Of a DNA stretch of 64,000 nucleotides, positions 22,927 to 32,056 are shown piece after piece. The notes under the pieces were generated by a model. The model had not been told where the DNA came from, ran no database searches, and was given only the letters and a program-made list of their open reading frames with translations. Source of the DNA: Treponema sp. (GTDB lineage: Bacteria > Spirochaetota > Spirochaetia > Treponematales > Treponemataceae); the NCBI GenBank assembly GCA_017550685.1, contig JAFZOJ010000037.1:36639-100638 (forward strand). The letters are read 5' to 3'. Position 1 is the stretch's first letter; each line of letters opens with the position of its first letter. The position numbers and the translations under genes were made by a program.

Positions 22927-24396
22927 ATGATTCTGAAGCTTGCCTGTAAAAATGTTATTTCTCGCACAAGTTCATATATCATCATTCTTTTTGTAGCATT
23001 TTCAATCACCCTCTTTTGTGTTGCCAACGCTGTTTTTGACAGCACCGAGCAGGGTGTTCAGGAAAATTATATTTCAAGCTTTACCGGCGACCTTATCATC
23101 AGGCCCAAGAGCAACAGTCAGCTCAGTCTTTTTGGTGATGAGACTCCTGTTACCGGCGAGCTTACCAGAATAAATACAATTGTTCCTTTTGAACCAATCC
23201 TTTCATTCATTCAGTCTTCAAAAAACGTAACCTCCTGTTTTTCTCAGGTTTCGGGCATGACTGCAATGGAGTATGGTTCTACCCGTTATGCAACCTATCT
23301 TTTTGGCGTAAATGGAGATGATTATCTTAAGTCCATGACTTCCATAAAGCTTGTTCAAGGGCAGCCTTATACTGCCGGTCAAAAGGGCGTTATGCTCTGT
23401 ACCAAGGCAGCCCAAAAGCTTGGGGTAAAGCTTGGAGATACAGTTCAGTTTATTGTAACCGACGGACCTTATGTACGCATTCGTGCAGCACCTCTTACAG
23501 CAATTTTTGAATACAATATTCACAATGATATTTTTGACCGTTTTGCAATTGCAGACGCAGATACAGTTCGTTCGCTGCTTGATATTTCTGATACTGTTTC
23601 CAATGAGCAGATAGAAATTGATGAAGAAAATACAACGCTGCTGGATCAAGATCTGGATCTGGATTTTGATTCTCTGTTTGATGAAGCATTTGACTCAGAA
23701 GTAGAAGGCCTGTGGGGTCAGGATGAAATTGTTGAGTCAGAGCCAGAACCGGAACTCGAGCCGGCCGCTACATCAGTGCAGGAAAACGTTGCAGAATACA
23801 TACCTTCTTCAACCTGGAATTTTATCGTTGTGCGACTCAAGGAAGGGGAGAACGCCAAAAAAGTAATCAAAAGCTTTAATAGAAAATTCCGCAGAAACGG
23901 ATGGCCTGTGCAGGCAACAGACTGGAGGCATGCGGCAGGAAGCACTGCACTTTACCTCCACTGGATGCGCATAATTTTCAATATAGGAATTTCAATCGTT
24001 CTTTTTGCAGGCTTTATTATAGTAAACAATACACTGGTTATAAATGTTCTGGATCGCACTCAGGAAATTGGAACCCTGCGTGCTATAGGAGCCAGAAAGC
24101 GTTTTATTTCACTTCAGTGTATGGCAGAAACTTTTATAATGACCATCTGCGGCGGAGTGATTGGAGTGCTGCTTGGCGTGTGGGTCTGCAGCCTTATAAC
24201 CAAAGCTCACATAGTTTTGCATAACAGCTTCCTTATTCAGTTGTTCGGAGGCAATGCACTTTCAATTTTTGTAACACCGGGCAATGCATTTAAAATGTTC
24301 TTGATTGTAATTGGCCTTGGTCTTGCGGGCTGGATTTATCCTGTAATCAACGCAATGAAAATCAGTCCTGTAAGGGCAATGCAGGGGGCACGCTGA
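22927..24396 (+). CDS. FtsX/LolC-E-type ABC permease with acidic insert
   Basis: A 489-residue permease of the MacB/FtsX class: first membrane segment at 13-33 (SSYIIILFVAFSITLFCVAN), a large periplasmic domain, and three C-terminal segments from about 347 (IIFNIGISIVLFAGFIIVNN), with the conserved DRTQEIGTLRAIGARKRFI and a final MKISPVRAMQG. An acidic, low-complexity insert lies at about 225-282 (DLDFDSLFDEAFDSE, ESEPEPELEP). The stop overlaps the next permease start. With that gene and the LolD-type ATPase it should form a LolCDE-like complex that moves lipids or lipoproteins out of the inner membrane. Confidence 0.87.
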   Translation: MILKLACKNVISRTSSYIIILFVAFSITLFCVANAVFDSTEQGVQENYISSFTGDLIIRPKSNSQLSLFGDETPVTGELTRINTIVPFEPILSFIQSSKNVTSCFSQVSGMTAMEYGSTRYATYLFGVNGDDYLKSMTSIKLVQGQPYTAGQKGVMLCTKAAQKLGVKLGDTVQFIVTDGPYVRIRAAPLTAIFEYNIHNDIFDRFAIADADTVRSLLDISDTVSNEQIEIDEENTTLLDQDLDLDFDSLFDEAFDSEVEGLWGQDEIVESEPEPELEPAATSVQENVAEYIPSSTWNFIVVRLKEGENAKKVIKSFNRKFRRNGWPVQATDWRHAAGSTALYLHWMRIIFNIGISIVLFAGFIIVNNTLVINVLDRTQEIGTLRAIGARKRFISLQCMAETFIMTICGGVIGVLLGVWVCSLITKAHIVLHNSFLIQLFGGNALSIFVTPGNAFKMFLIVIGLGLAGWIYPVINAMKISPVRAMQGAR

Positions 24397-25679
24397 TGAA
24401 AACCTTTTTGATGTCCCTTAAATCTGTAATTTACCGCCGCAAACAGTATCTGTCGCTCATGCTTGTGTGTCTCTTTGGTGTAGGCATTTCTCTTTTCTGT
24501 CTTTTTCTGATTGACGGAATGCTTGGCGCGCTTGAGTATAAGGCAAAAATTTATTATGGCGGAGACCTTCAGTTTATTGGTGGAAGTCCAGGGCTTACAA
24601 TGACAAATCAAAAAGATGTTATTGAAAAGCTGCAGGAGGTTTTCCCCAAAGATACAATCATTTCCTACAGAATGGATCTGGATGCCGACTATTCAGCCTT
24701 TTATTTTGAAGGAACCGGTGTGCGCCAGCGTGTAATCAAGGGAGTAGATTTTGACAAGGAAAAGGATCTTTTTTCTTCCTGGAACTTTGTTGCCGGTAAC
24801 GCAGATAACATAAAGGGAACCAACGGAGTACTTTTATCAGAGCCTATTGCAAAAATGCTTGAGGTTCAGGTCGGGGACTCAATCACCTTCTTATATAAAA
24901 TTCCATGGAATGGTCAGATTAATACCCAGGAGCTTGTCGTAAGCGGCATCTTCCGCGATTCAAGTCTTTTTGGAATGTATACGTCTTATATGGATATGGA
25001 CCTGCTCAACAAGGTAAGCCGCATGCCTGCAGACTGCTGCAACCGAATTGTTCTGTTCTTCCCCGATGGTTCTCCTTCTGAAAAACAGATTGTTGCCTGG
25101 CAGCACGAGCTTGAACAGCGCTTTCAGATGTATGAGCTTACCGACAACAAGCAGAAGTTTTATGACAAGCTCGGGTCTTTGCCAATGCCAACCTACGCAC
25201 TCATCAAGCTTAGTGCAAACCTTCAGGATGTACAGATTCTTATAGACGCTATGAAGCTCATTGCCGCCTTTATCATAATCATGCTTGTAGTTATAATTGT
25301 AGCAGGTGTAAGCAGTACCTTCCGCGTAATTGTCATGAAGCGTATAAACGAGATAGGCATTTACAAGGCCATAGGAATGAAGCGCCGTAAAATTACAGGA
25401 ATGCTTCTGGCCGAAACAAGCCTTCTGGTTTTTGCAGGCTGTCTTGCGGGCTTTATACTGTCTTTAATCCTTACTTTTATTGCAGGCTTTGTAAATCTGT
25501 CGTTTATTCCTGCTTTTGACATATTCTTAACAAACGGAGTATTAAAAGCAAAGATTTCGCTGCTATATTTTGCAGTAGTTTCTGCTGCAGTAATTGTAAC
25601 CACCATGCTTGCTGTATTGTTTGCAATAAGAAAGTCGGTAAGAATTACTCCATGCGAGGCTCTTGCCGCAACAGAATAG
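24396..25679 (+). CDS. FtsX/LolC-E-type ABC permease
   Basis: A 427-residue permease: N-terminal segment YLSLMLVCLFGVGISLFCLF, periplasmic domain, then three segments from about 285 (IIIMLVVIIVAGVSSTFRVI), with MKRINEIGIYKAIGMKRRKI and C-terminal RKSVRITPCEALAATE. Its start shares a base with the upstream stop (TGATG), indicating coupled translation. It lacks the acidic insert of its partner. The LolA-like gene follows after 14 bases. Confidence 0.9.
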   Translation: MKTFLMSLKSVIYRRKQYLSLMLVCLFGVGISLFCLFLIDGMLGALEYKAKIYYGGDLQFIGGSPGLTMTNQKDVIEKLQEVFPKDTIISYRMDLDADYSAFYFEGTGVRQRVIKGVDFDKEKDLFSSWNFVAGNADNIKGTNGVLLSEPIAKMLEVQVGDSITFLYKIPWNGQINTQELVVSGIFRDSSLFGMYTSYMDMDLLNKVSRMPADCCNRIVLFFPDGSPSEKQIVAWQHELEQRFQMYELTDNKQKFYDKLGSLPMPTYALIKLSANLQDVQILIDAMKLIAAFIIIMLVVIIVAGVSSTFRVIVMKRINEIGIYKAIGMKRRKITGMLLAETSLLVFAGCLAGFILSLILTFIAGFVNLSFIPAFDIFLTNGVLKAKISLLYFAVVSAAVIVTTMLAVLFAIRKSVRITPCEALAATE

Positions 25680-25693
25680 GAGATATAGATAAA

Positions 25694-26497
25694 ATGATAA
25701 AGAAAATACATTTTTTTGCAGTTTTGCTTGCTGCCTGTGCCTTTATGGCATTTCCGGCTTTTTCTATCTCTAAATCAGAAAGCGAGGCTCTTTTGCAGCT
25801 TGCCGAAGACAATTCAGCCTTTTATGAAACAGATTTTTCGGGAAATTATACTGTAGTTCAGGAAAAACCGGGTGAAGGAAAGAATGTTACAGAAGCAATT
25901 CTTTACCGCCGCGATAAAACCGGAAAGTGGACAATCCTTATTACTGGTCCTGCCAAAGAAAAGGGCAAGGGATATCTTCAGTATGACGACAATATCTGGT
26001 TTTTTGACCCTGCAGACCGTCGTTTTACCTTTACCAGTGCCAAGGATAAATTTCAGAATACAAATGCCAACAATTCAGACTTTACACCACAGCATTATGC
26101 ACGCGATTATTCAATTGTGTCTGCTCAGGAAGTAAAGCTTGGCAATATGGAATGCGTTCTTTTTGAGCTTGATGCCAAGGTAGAAAATGTAACTTATCCA
26201 AAGCTCAAAATCTGGGTAACCAAGGATGACGGACTTGTCCGCAAAAAGGAAGATTATTCTTTGAGCGGCCAGAAGCTCCGCACAACTGCAGTTCCTTCAT
26301 ATCAGATTGTAAAGGCAAACGGCAAATCATATTCTGTGCCTGTAAGCATGCTCATTCAGGATAATCTGCGCGGTAAAAAAATCGGCGACAAGGTTCAGTA
26401 CGAAAAAACTCAGATTACCATTAAGAATGTATCATTTGAAAAGGTGAGCGATACAGTGTATACTAAACCTTATCTTGAAATGATGAGCAGTAAGTAA
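25694..26497 (+). CDS. LolA-like outer-membrane lipoprotein-sorting protein
   Basis: A 268-residue exported protein: signal peptide MIKKIHFFAVLLAACAFMAFPAFS, then a LolA-like half-barrel with DFSGNYTVVQEKPGEG, WTILITGPAKEKGKGYLQ, DNIWFFDPADRRF and LKIWVTKDDGLVRKKEDY. Proteins of this family carry lipoproteins or lipids across the periplasm. I start at 25694, where the signal peptide begins; the frame extends upstream to 25652 but that would bury the signal. It sits between the permeases and an outer-membrane protein candidate. Confidence 0.85.
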   Translation: MIKKIHFFAVLLAACAFMAFPAFSISKSESEALLQLAEDNSAFYETDFSGNYTVVQEKPGEGKNVTEAILYRRDKTGKWTILITGPAKEKGKGYLQYDDNIWFFDPADRRFTFTSAKDKFQNTNANNSDFTPQHYARDYSIVSAQEVKLGNMECVLFELDAKVENVTYPKLKIWVTKDDGLVRKKEDYSLSGQKLRTTAVPSYQIVKANGKSYSVPVSMLIQDNLRGKKIGDKVQYEKTQITIKNVSFEKVSDTVYTKPYLEMMSSK

Positions 26498-26500
26498 CTG

Positions 26501-27673
26501 ATGATTAAAAAACTTCTGATTTTTACATTGCTTCTTTTCTCTTTTTCAGGTCTTGTGTTTGCACAGGATGCTGACGATTCTTTTGATGATTTTGATTCCA
26601 TTTTTGAAGGAGCAGGCGAAGATATAGAAGTTGAACAGACAGCTCCTGTCGTTTCGACACCGGCTTCTGGTCCTATGTCGGCAATAAAATTTTCGGGTCA
26701 TTTTGAAGGTGGTGTAGGGCTTGCCTGTATCATTATTGATAAGCCTGATTTTGGCGGATATCTTGATCTTGATAATATACTTTATATCAATGTAAAACCT
26801 AATCCTATCTTTGCGCTTCATGGTGCCGTAGAAACTTCTTTTGAAAATAAATTTGCACTTGCACTAAATTATTTTTATTTTGACTATATGCTGCTGGACA
26901 GAGTTTTTATTTCTGCCGGTAAAAAGAGTCTTACGTGGGGGTATACACGGCTTTTTGAAAACTGCAACGTTATGGAAGATACAAATGGCCAGCTTAATGG
27001 AGAATTCCGTTTTCCATGGAGCACAGGAACTTTAACGTTCGTCGGTTGTTATAATTATGCACTTTTTAATACAACTCCAAGTTATAGAAATATTTCGTAT
27101 GCAGTCAGCCTTGAACAGACAATTGGTCATACAAGCGTAAATCTTTTTGCAAAAAAATACGGACAGTCCGAAATGTATGGTACTGTTCATAAAGGTCCGC
27201 TGGCTGGCCTTGAAGCAAAACGTACTATTCTTGGATTCGATGTATATGCCCAGGGGTTTGCAAGAATTTCTGACTACAAAAAACTAAATAGTGCCGACGG
27301 TTACAGGGATGTTACTGCAACAGCAGGTTTCTACAGGTTATGGGATACAAAAGATCCTAATTACGGAATTAATATTGAGTATCAATATAGATGGGTTCCT
27401 GGTGCAGACCCGGAAAAAGGCGGTATAATTCATAATCATGAGATTTTTCTACAGGGTGGAATTAAACGCATGGGAAAGAACAAAAATATGAAGATTGGTG
27501 TTGAATGGCAGCATAATTTTTCTGTTAATAAAGGGGAATTTACATTTGCATTTATTACCGACGGACTTCTTCCTTATGCTTCCTGGGAAAACGGATTTGA
27601 AATTGATTATACTTCAAGTTCAAAACCAAAGTTTACTCTTGGATCTAAAATTTCTATAAAACTGGATTATTAG
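26501..27673 (+). CDS. Probable outer-membrane beta-barrel protein
   Basis: A 390-residue exported protein: signal peptide MIKKLLIFTLLLFSFSGLVFA, an acidic stretch (DDSFDDFDSIFEGAGED), a proline-rich spacer and then alternating amphipathic strands, for example FALHGAVETSFENKFALALN and NYGINIEYQYRWVPG, ending in IKLDY with a terminal aromatic residue as in barrel proteins. I do not recognise the family by name. Starting three bases after the LolA-like stop, it may be the cargo or outer-membrane partner of the transporter. The 3' end overlaps the convergent lolD-like gene by four bases. Confidence 0.72.
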   Translation: MIKKLLIFTLLLFSFSGLVFAQDADDSFDDFDSIFEGAGEDIEVEQTAPVVSTPASGPMSAIKFSGHFEGGVGLACIIIDKPDFGGYLDLDNILYINVKPNPIFALHGAVETSFENKFALALNYFYFDYMLLDRVFISAGKKSLTWGYTRLFENCNVMEDTNGQLNGEFRFPWSTGTLTFVGCYNYALFNTTPSYRNISYAVSLEQTIGHTSVNLFAKKYGQSEMYGTVHKGPLAGLEAKRTILGFDVYAQGFARISDYKKLNSADGYRDVTATAGFYRLWDTKDPNYGINIEYQYRWVPGADPEKGGIIHNHEIFLQGGIKRMGKNKNMKIGVEWQHNFSVNKGEFTFAFITDGLLPYASWENGFEIDYTSSSKPKFTLGSKISIKLDY

Positions 27674-28395
27674 TCTGCAAGTTTTCCGTCGCGGATTTTT
27701 ATTACATGATTTGCCATCTGCACAATCTTACTGTCATGAGTTGAAAAAATAAAGGTTGTTTCAAGAGTCTTGTTGAGCTTTTGCATGAGCTCAAGAATCT
27801 GGTCGCCGTTGGTAGAGTCCAGGTTTGCTGTAGGTTCATCGGCAAGAATTACAGGACATTTGGTTATAAGTGCTCTGGCAATTGCAACACGCTGTCTCTG
27901 GCCGCCGCTTAGTTCGCTGGGCTTGTGTTTTTTCCAGTCTGTAAGGCCTACGGTTTCTATAAGAAAATCTGTCCATTCATTAAGCTCTTTTTTATTCATG
28001 GTCTGGGTTGCAGGAGACGCGCCTATTTCCAGAGGCAGGCAGATATTTTCGCGTACATTCAAAACCGGAATAAGATTAAAGGTCTGAAAAACAAAGCCGA
28101 GCAGCTGACGTCGCAAATCTGTAAGCTTTGAATCAAGGCTCAGCGGAATTGTTTTTGTTTTAGTAAGGTCTATGTCTTTGTAAATGTCTATGCCGTTTAA
28201 GATGACTGAACCAGAGGAGGGCAGGTCTGTTAAACCAATTATGTTAAGAAGTGTAGATTTTCCAGAGCCGGAAGGGCCTGAAATTGCAACAAACTCTCCT
28301 TTTTCTATGGAAAACGAAGCGTTATCTACGGCACGTACTTGTACCTTATCCATCTGATATATTTTACTGATGTTTTTTAATTCTACTAAAGCCAT
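27670..28395 (-). CDS. LolD/MacB-type ABC transporter ATPase
   Basis: A 241-residue ATPase: Walker A GPSGSGKST near 40, FVFQTFNLIPVLNVREN (Q-loop, typical of LolD/MacB), signature LSGGQRQRVAIARAL near 157 and Walker B VILADEPTANLDS. It should power the two permeases encoded on the other strand at 22927-25679. The region between DLPSSGSVILNGIDI and DLRRQLLGF carries an insertion (DIDLTKTKTIPLSLD). The ATG is six bases from a TATAAT box. Confidence 0.92.
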   Translation of the reverse strand: MALVELKNISKIYQMDKVQVRAVDNASFSIEKGEFVAISGPSGSGKSTLLNIIGLTDLPSSGSVILNGIDIYKDIDLTKTKTIPLSLDSKLTDLRRQLLGFVFQTFNLIPVLNVRENICLPLEIGASPATQTMNKKELNEWTDFLIETVGLTDWKKHKPSELSGGQRQRVAIARALITKCPVILADEPTANLDSTNGDQILELMQKLNKTLETTFIFSTHDSKIVQMANHVIKIRDGKLAD

Positions 28396-28401
28396 GGTTT
28401 T

Positions 28402-28430
28402 ATTATAGCATAGTCTTAGGTTCAGGGCAA
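28402..28430 (-). promoter_or_regulatory. Promoter of the lolD-like gene
   Basis: On the minus strand: TTGCCC (28425-28430), 17-base spacer, TATAAT (28402-28407), six bases before the ATG. It overlaps the last codons of the upstream glycosidase gene and implies a leaderless transcript. Confidence 0.6.
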
Positions 28431-29255
28431 ACGGAAGAGAACAAAGCCAAAGCTTGCGGCCTGAGTACGGTTTACCTTATAGCTCAAAACCGATTTTCCG
28501 TTTATGCAAAGTTCTGCAGAACCTCCGCCGTCAAATTCCATTGCATCGTCGCAGCCCATTGCCTTAAAGATTTGTGCACATTGCGGGTAAGATAGACCTT
28601 CGCTTTTGGAAGGCTGCTGTCCTTCGGCAACAAGTATGTAAAGGGTTTTTCCATCCTCAGAAACTCCGCAGCCGCAGCGTGATGTATGTGTTCGGGTCTT
28701 AAAATCTAAAATAACTCCATCCTGCAGTATCATATAAAAGCCGCCCAAAGCATAATCGCAGTTTTCAAAGGCTTGAGGGGTTTGTGTTTGTGTAATGGAA
28801 GCACTTAGTCCTTGTGTACCCGGTAGTCTGTTTATGATGAGTGCAGAATGTTTTTCTACCGGTGCAGAAAGTTGAGTTTTGTCATCAATCAAAATGCCGA
28901 CAATCTGTTTTTTAGTTCCGCTTACAGAAAAAGGGGAGGTGTTGAACGCAATTATGCAGTTTTCCTGTTTTGCAAAGCTGCTGGTTTTCTTTCCTTGAAA
29001 GCAGACCGGGGTAAGCTCCGGGTTTGTAAGGTCAATTTTTACAGCATGATATATTATTGGAAAATCCGGATTCTCAAAATCAAAACGCCATATACCCTTG
29101 TGAATTTCCTGCCAGTCAAAGCTTTGAGGGATATAAGTTTCCTTTGGATATAAAAGTTCTTCAGCCTCGCTTTCAATCACCGGATGGCTTACGCAGGATA
29201 CAAAGAAAAATAAAATTGCTGCAATGGCCACTACGGCCAGAAGGTTTTTTCTCAT
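28422..29255 (-). CDS. Phosphodiester glycosidase-family lipoprotein (NAGPA domain)
   Basis: A 277-residue lipoprotein: signal with lipobox FFFVSC (Cys at about 21), then the NAGPA/DUF2233 domain with IIAFNTSPFSVSGTKK, YALGGFYMILQDGV, HTSRCGCGVSEDGKTLYILV, and DDAMEFDGGGSAELCINGK near the C-terminus. The family cleaves sugar-phosphodiester bonds or acts on exopolysaccharide. It is expected on the periplasmic side or outer membrane. It lies between pckG and the lolD-like gene and may be transcribed alone. Confidence 0.85.
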   Translation of the reverse strand: MRKNLLAVVAIAAILFFFVSCVSHPVIESEAEELLYPKETYIPQSFDWQEIHKGIWRFDFENPDFPIIYHAVKIDLTNPELTPVCFQGKKTSSFAKQENCIIAFNTSPFSVSGTKKQIVGILIDDKTQLSAPVEKHSALIINRLPGTQGLSASITQTQTPQAFENCDYALGGFYMILQDGVILDFKTRTHTSRCGCGVSEDGKTLYILVAEGQQPSKSEGLSYPQCAQIFKAMGCDDAMEFDGGGSAELCINGKSVLSYKVNRTQAASFGFVLFRLP

Positions 29256-29263
29256 TTTTTTTC

Positions 29264-29292
29264 AAAAAAAATCCCGCCCTTGCGAGCGGGAT
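29264..29292 (-). terminator. Terminator of pckG
   Basis: Minus-strand stem ATCCCGC/GCGGGAT (29286-29292 and 29271-29277) followed by eight T. It ends pckG transcription about 50 bases after the stop. Confidence 0.85.
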
Positions 29293-29308
29293 CATGTCAT
29301 CCTCGAGG

Positions 29309-29330
29309 GCCCTTCGAGAGCCTCAGGGAC
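29309..29330. repeat. Short palindromic repeat, family C
   Basis: CCCTTCGAGAGCCTCAGGGA, identical in core to the repeat at 1561-1586, located between pckG and its terminator. Confidence 0.75.
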
Positions 29331-29343
29331 CACCAAATGTTAT

Positions 29344-31194
29344 TTATGCTTTATTCAAGCGGCTTTCGAGATCATCCAAGATTTCGTTGAGTTCTTTTGG
29401 AAGATGCTTTCCGAACTTAGGATAATGGTTTTCACGAATATCCTTTACTTCTTTCTTCCAGCCTTCAACATCTACTTTGAGGATTTCTGGTAAAGTCTTC
29501 TTGTAGTAGTCGGCAAGACCTTCAGTATTCAAAGCGCCTTCTTTTGGCATAAGACCAATTGGTGTATCAACAGCATTGTCAACACCGTCACAGCGGTCGA
29601 AGATCCATGCAAGTACACGGCTGTTATCACCGTAGCCTGGCCACATGAATCCGCCTGGAAGGTCAGCATTGTTGTCGTCCTTGCGGAACCAGTTTACGTA
29701 GAAGATCTTAGGAAGCTTGTCCTGATCTGCCTTAGCACCTACGTTTACCCAGTGCTGGAAATAGTCTCCCATGTTGTATCCACAGAATGGAATGATTGCG
29801 AATGGGTCACGGCGGATCTTACCAACTTCTTCAGGATTGATTGTAGAAGCAGCAGTGATTTCTGAACCTACGATAGATCCAAGGAATACACCGTGATTCC
29901 AGTTACGAGCCTGATGTACGAGAGGTACAGTAGAAGGGCGGCGTCCACCAAAGAGGATAGCAGAAATTGGTACACCTTCTGGGTTTTCCCATTCTGGAGC
30001 GATACATGGACACTGCTTAGCAGGAGCTGTAAAGCGTGCATTTGGATGAGCAAATTCTTCACCCTTAGGAGACTTGTCCTTAGGAAGAGCATCACGAGTA
30101 TTTCCCTTCCAGTCAACAAGCTTGCCCTTTGCAGGGTAACCGATTCCTTCCCACCAGATGTCTCCATCTTCTGTGAGAGCACAGTTTGTATAGATTGTAT
30201 TCTTTTCTGCAGAAATAAGAGCGTTCTTGTTAGATTCAGCAGATGTTCCTGGAGCAACTCCAAAGAAGCCTGCTTCTGGGTTGATAGCGTAGAGGCGTCC
30301 GTCTTTTCCGAACTTCATCCAAGCGATATCATCACCAACAGTTTCTACCTTCCATCCAGGAATTGTAGGAATAAGCATAGCGAGGTTTGTCTTACCACAA
30401 GCACTTGGGAAAGCACCTGTAACGTACTTAACTTCGCCCTTAGGATTTGTAAGCTTAAGAATAAGCATGTGTTCTGCAAGCCATCCCTCTTCGCGAGCGA
30501 TAACAGTTGCAATACGAAGAGCAAAACACTTCTTACCAAGAAGAGCATTTCCACCGTATCCTGAACCGTAAGACCAGATGAGGTGTTCTTCCGGGAACTG
30601 TGAAATATATTTGTGTTCAACATCAGCACAAGGCCAGATTCCGCCGTCTGTTTCGCCATTGTTAAGTGGCTTACCTACAGAGTGGAGACATGGTACCCAG
30701 TCACCGTCTGTTCCAACGTACTGCCATACCTTTTCGCCGGCACGTGTCATGATGTCCATGTTCAATACAACGTATTCAGAGTCTGTAAGCTCAATACCGT
30801 ATTTAGCAATTGGAGAACCGAGTGGACCCATGCAGAATGGAATTACATACATTGTACGACCGTGCATACAACCTGTGTAAAGTCCCTTCATTGTAGCCTT
30901 GAGTTCTACAGGATCAATCCAGTGGTTTGTTGGACCGGCATCTTCTTCCTTCTTAGAAGAGATGAATGTACGTGATTCAACACGTGCAACATCGCTTGGA
31001 AGAGAACGGAACAAGAAGCAGTTCTCTTTTGCCTTGAGTGGTGTAGCAAGACCAGCATCAACGCATTTTTTCATAAGACGGTCATATTCAGCCTGAGTTC
31101 CGTCAACAACAACAACGTTGTCAGGCTCACACATCTTAACACATTCTTCAACCCAAGCTTTAATCTGGGCGTGCTTAATGTCAGAAACGTTCAT
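29344..31194 (-). CDS. pckG: Phosphoenolpyruvate carboxykinase (GTP)
   Basis: Interconverts oxaloacetate and phosphoenolpyruvate with GTP/GDP. The 616-residue protein has the expected length and motifs: [20 protein letters not shown], the kinase-1 loop [30 protein letters not shown] and [20 protein letters not shown]. In fermenting treponemes it often works in the carboxylating direction on the way to succinate (inference). AAGGAG lies 7 bases before the ATG. Single-gene unit with its own terminator. Confidence 0.97.
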   Translation of the reverse strand: MNVSDIKHAQIKAWVEECVKMCEPDNVVVVDGTQAEYDRLMKKCVDAGLATPLKAKENCFLFRSLPSDVARVESRTFISSKKEEDAGPTNHWIDPVELKATMKGLYTGCMHGRTMYVIPFCMGPLGSPIAKYGIELTDSEYVVLNMDIMTRAGEKVWQYVGTDGDWVPCLHSVGKPLNNGETDGGIWPCADVEHKYISQFPEEHLIWSYGSGYGGNALLGKKCFALRIATVIAREEGWLAEHMLILKLTNPKGEVKYVTGAFPSACGKTNLAMLIPTIPGWKVETVGDDIAWMKFGKDGRLYAINPEAGFFGVAPGTSAESNKNALISAEKNTIYTNCALTEDGDIWWEGIGYPAKGKLVDWKGNTRDALPKDKSPKGEEFAHPNARFTAPAKQCPCIAPEWENPEGVPISAILFGGRRPSTVPLVHQARNWNHGVFLGSIVGSEITAASTINPEEVGKIRRDPFAIIPFCGYNMGDYFQHWVNVGAKADQDKLPKIFYVNWFRKDDNNADLPGGFMWPGYGDNSRVLAWIFDRCDGVDNAVDTPIGLMPKEGALNTEGLADYYKKTLPEILKVDVEGWKKEVKDIRENHYPKFGKHLPKELNEILDDLESRLNKA

Positions 31195-31352
31195 TAAAAA
31201 CTCCTTATATATGTTAGCCTTTTTTCCTCATTATGATAGAAAAAAAGACCCAAAATATACCAATTACAAATATAATGTTTTTTTTAATATATAGCAATAA
31301 TTAGACAGTGAATTCATAAGATGAAAAAAAAGGCAGAGGATGTAATCAAAAG
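31195..31352. other. AT-rich gap upstream of pckG
   Basis: First part of the 413-base gap between pckG and the gene at 31608. It must hold the pckG promoter on the minus strand, but I could not settle a convincing -35/-10 pair. The middle of the gap is the structured element at 31353-31506; bases 31507-31607 lead into a GGAGG ribosome site and probably hold the promoter of the next gene. Confidence 0.5.
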
Positions 31353-31506
31353 ATGAAAAGAAGGCTTCCAGTCGGGCTCGGATTTGCAAAACCGCGGGCT
31401 CGCCCGCTACACGCTGAAGTGCCTTGTAATTATATACTTGGCCGCTCGCGCGGCCGCACTTCAGAGTGTTTTTGAAATCCGCCCCTCCTTAGCGCCTTCT
31501 TTTCAT
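31353..31506 (+). repeat. Large structured element, copy D2 (candidate structured RNA)
   Basis: Perfect 13-pair outer stem ATGAAAAGAAGGC/GCCTTCTTTTCAT (31353-31365, 31494-31506), TTCCAGTC linker, P2 CGGATTT/AAATCCG (31379-31385, 31475-31481) extended by GGG/CCC, P3 GCGGG-CTCG-CCCGC (31394-31407), P4 CTGAAGTGC/GCACTTCAG (31414-31422, 31456-31464) capped by GGCCGC-TCGC-GCGGCC. Same linkers ACGCTG and CAGAGT as at 21811-21958. Confidence 0.82.
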
Positions 31507-31607
31507 AGTTTTATTTTATTTGCGCATTTTTTCATAAATGAATTTATATGTAAAAAAAACTCTTATATTTCTAATTTTAACCCCGATAATTTTAATGGAG
31601 GAAGGAA

Positions 31608-31982
31608 ATGACTTCTATTATACCTGGATTATCTAGTTTCTCTTATAATAGCTCGTCTATGGCTGCGGTGGCTGGGAAAATGTATGTTCCGGTCAGCAAG
31701 TCGGCACTTCTTTACTCTCATTTTGACCACGTTTCCGGGGTTGCGGCTGGCAATGGACAGAGCGGGGTTTCAATCAGCAAATTACGTATCTTAAATTCTC
31801 TTATTGAACGTGTTTCGGCAATAAAGAATGAACCTGCAAAACCTGTGGAAAATATTTCTCCGGATCAGGCAGACGCACTTATTCAGAATTACCAGAAGCA
31901 GATTCAGCAGGCAATGCAGACACCATATATCCTCAACGGTGCTCAGCCAATGGCAGGCGATTTGTTCTCGCTGCTTGCATAA
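31608..31982 (+). CDS. Protein of unknown function
   Basis: A 124-residue protein with a serine- and glycine-rich N-terminal half (MTSIIPGLSSFSYNSSSMAA) and a helical C-terminal half (SPDQADALIQNYQKQIQQAM, QTPYILNGAQ). No signal peptide, cysteine cluster or known motif is visible. The ribosome site GGAGGAAGG just before the ATG is very strong, so the gene is real and probably well translated. I do not recognise the family. Confidence 0.75.
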   Translation: MTSIIPGLSSFSYNSSSMAAVAGKMYVPVSKSALLYSHFDHVSGVAAGNGQSGVSISKLRILNSLIERVSAIKNEPAKPVENISPDQADALIQNYQKQIQQAMQTPYILNGAQPMAGDLFSLLA

Positions 31983-32017
31983 ATATACACTTTTTCTGAA
32001 TAAATATTCACATTTTA

Positions 32018-32046
32018 TTGACAATCCTCCTCATTTTTACCATAAT
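32018..32046 (+). promoter_or_regulatory. Promoter of the aminotransferase gene
   Basis: Perfect -35 TTGACA (32018-32023), 17-base spacer, CATAAT (32041-32046). The ATG at 32057 is ten bases further with no ribosome site, giving a nearly leaderless mRNA. Confidence 0.7.
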
Positions 32047-32056
32047 ATCAACCATT

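Noticed and set aside
29893..30564. Long plus-strand open frame (223 codons) within pckG
   Set aside because: It is antisense to a highly conserved enzyme; codon bias of pckG leaves few stops on that strand.
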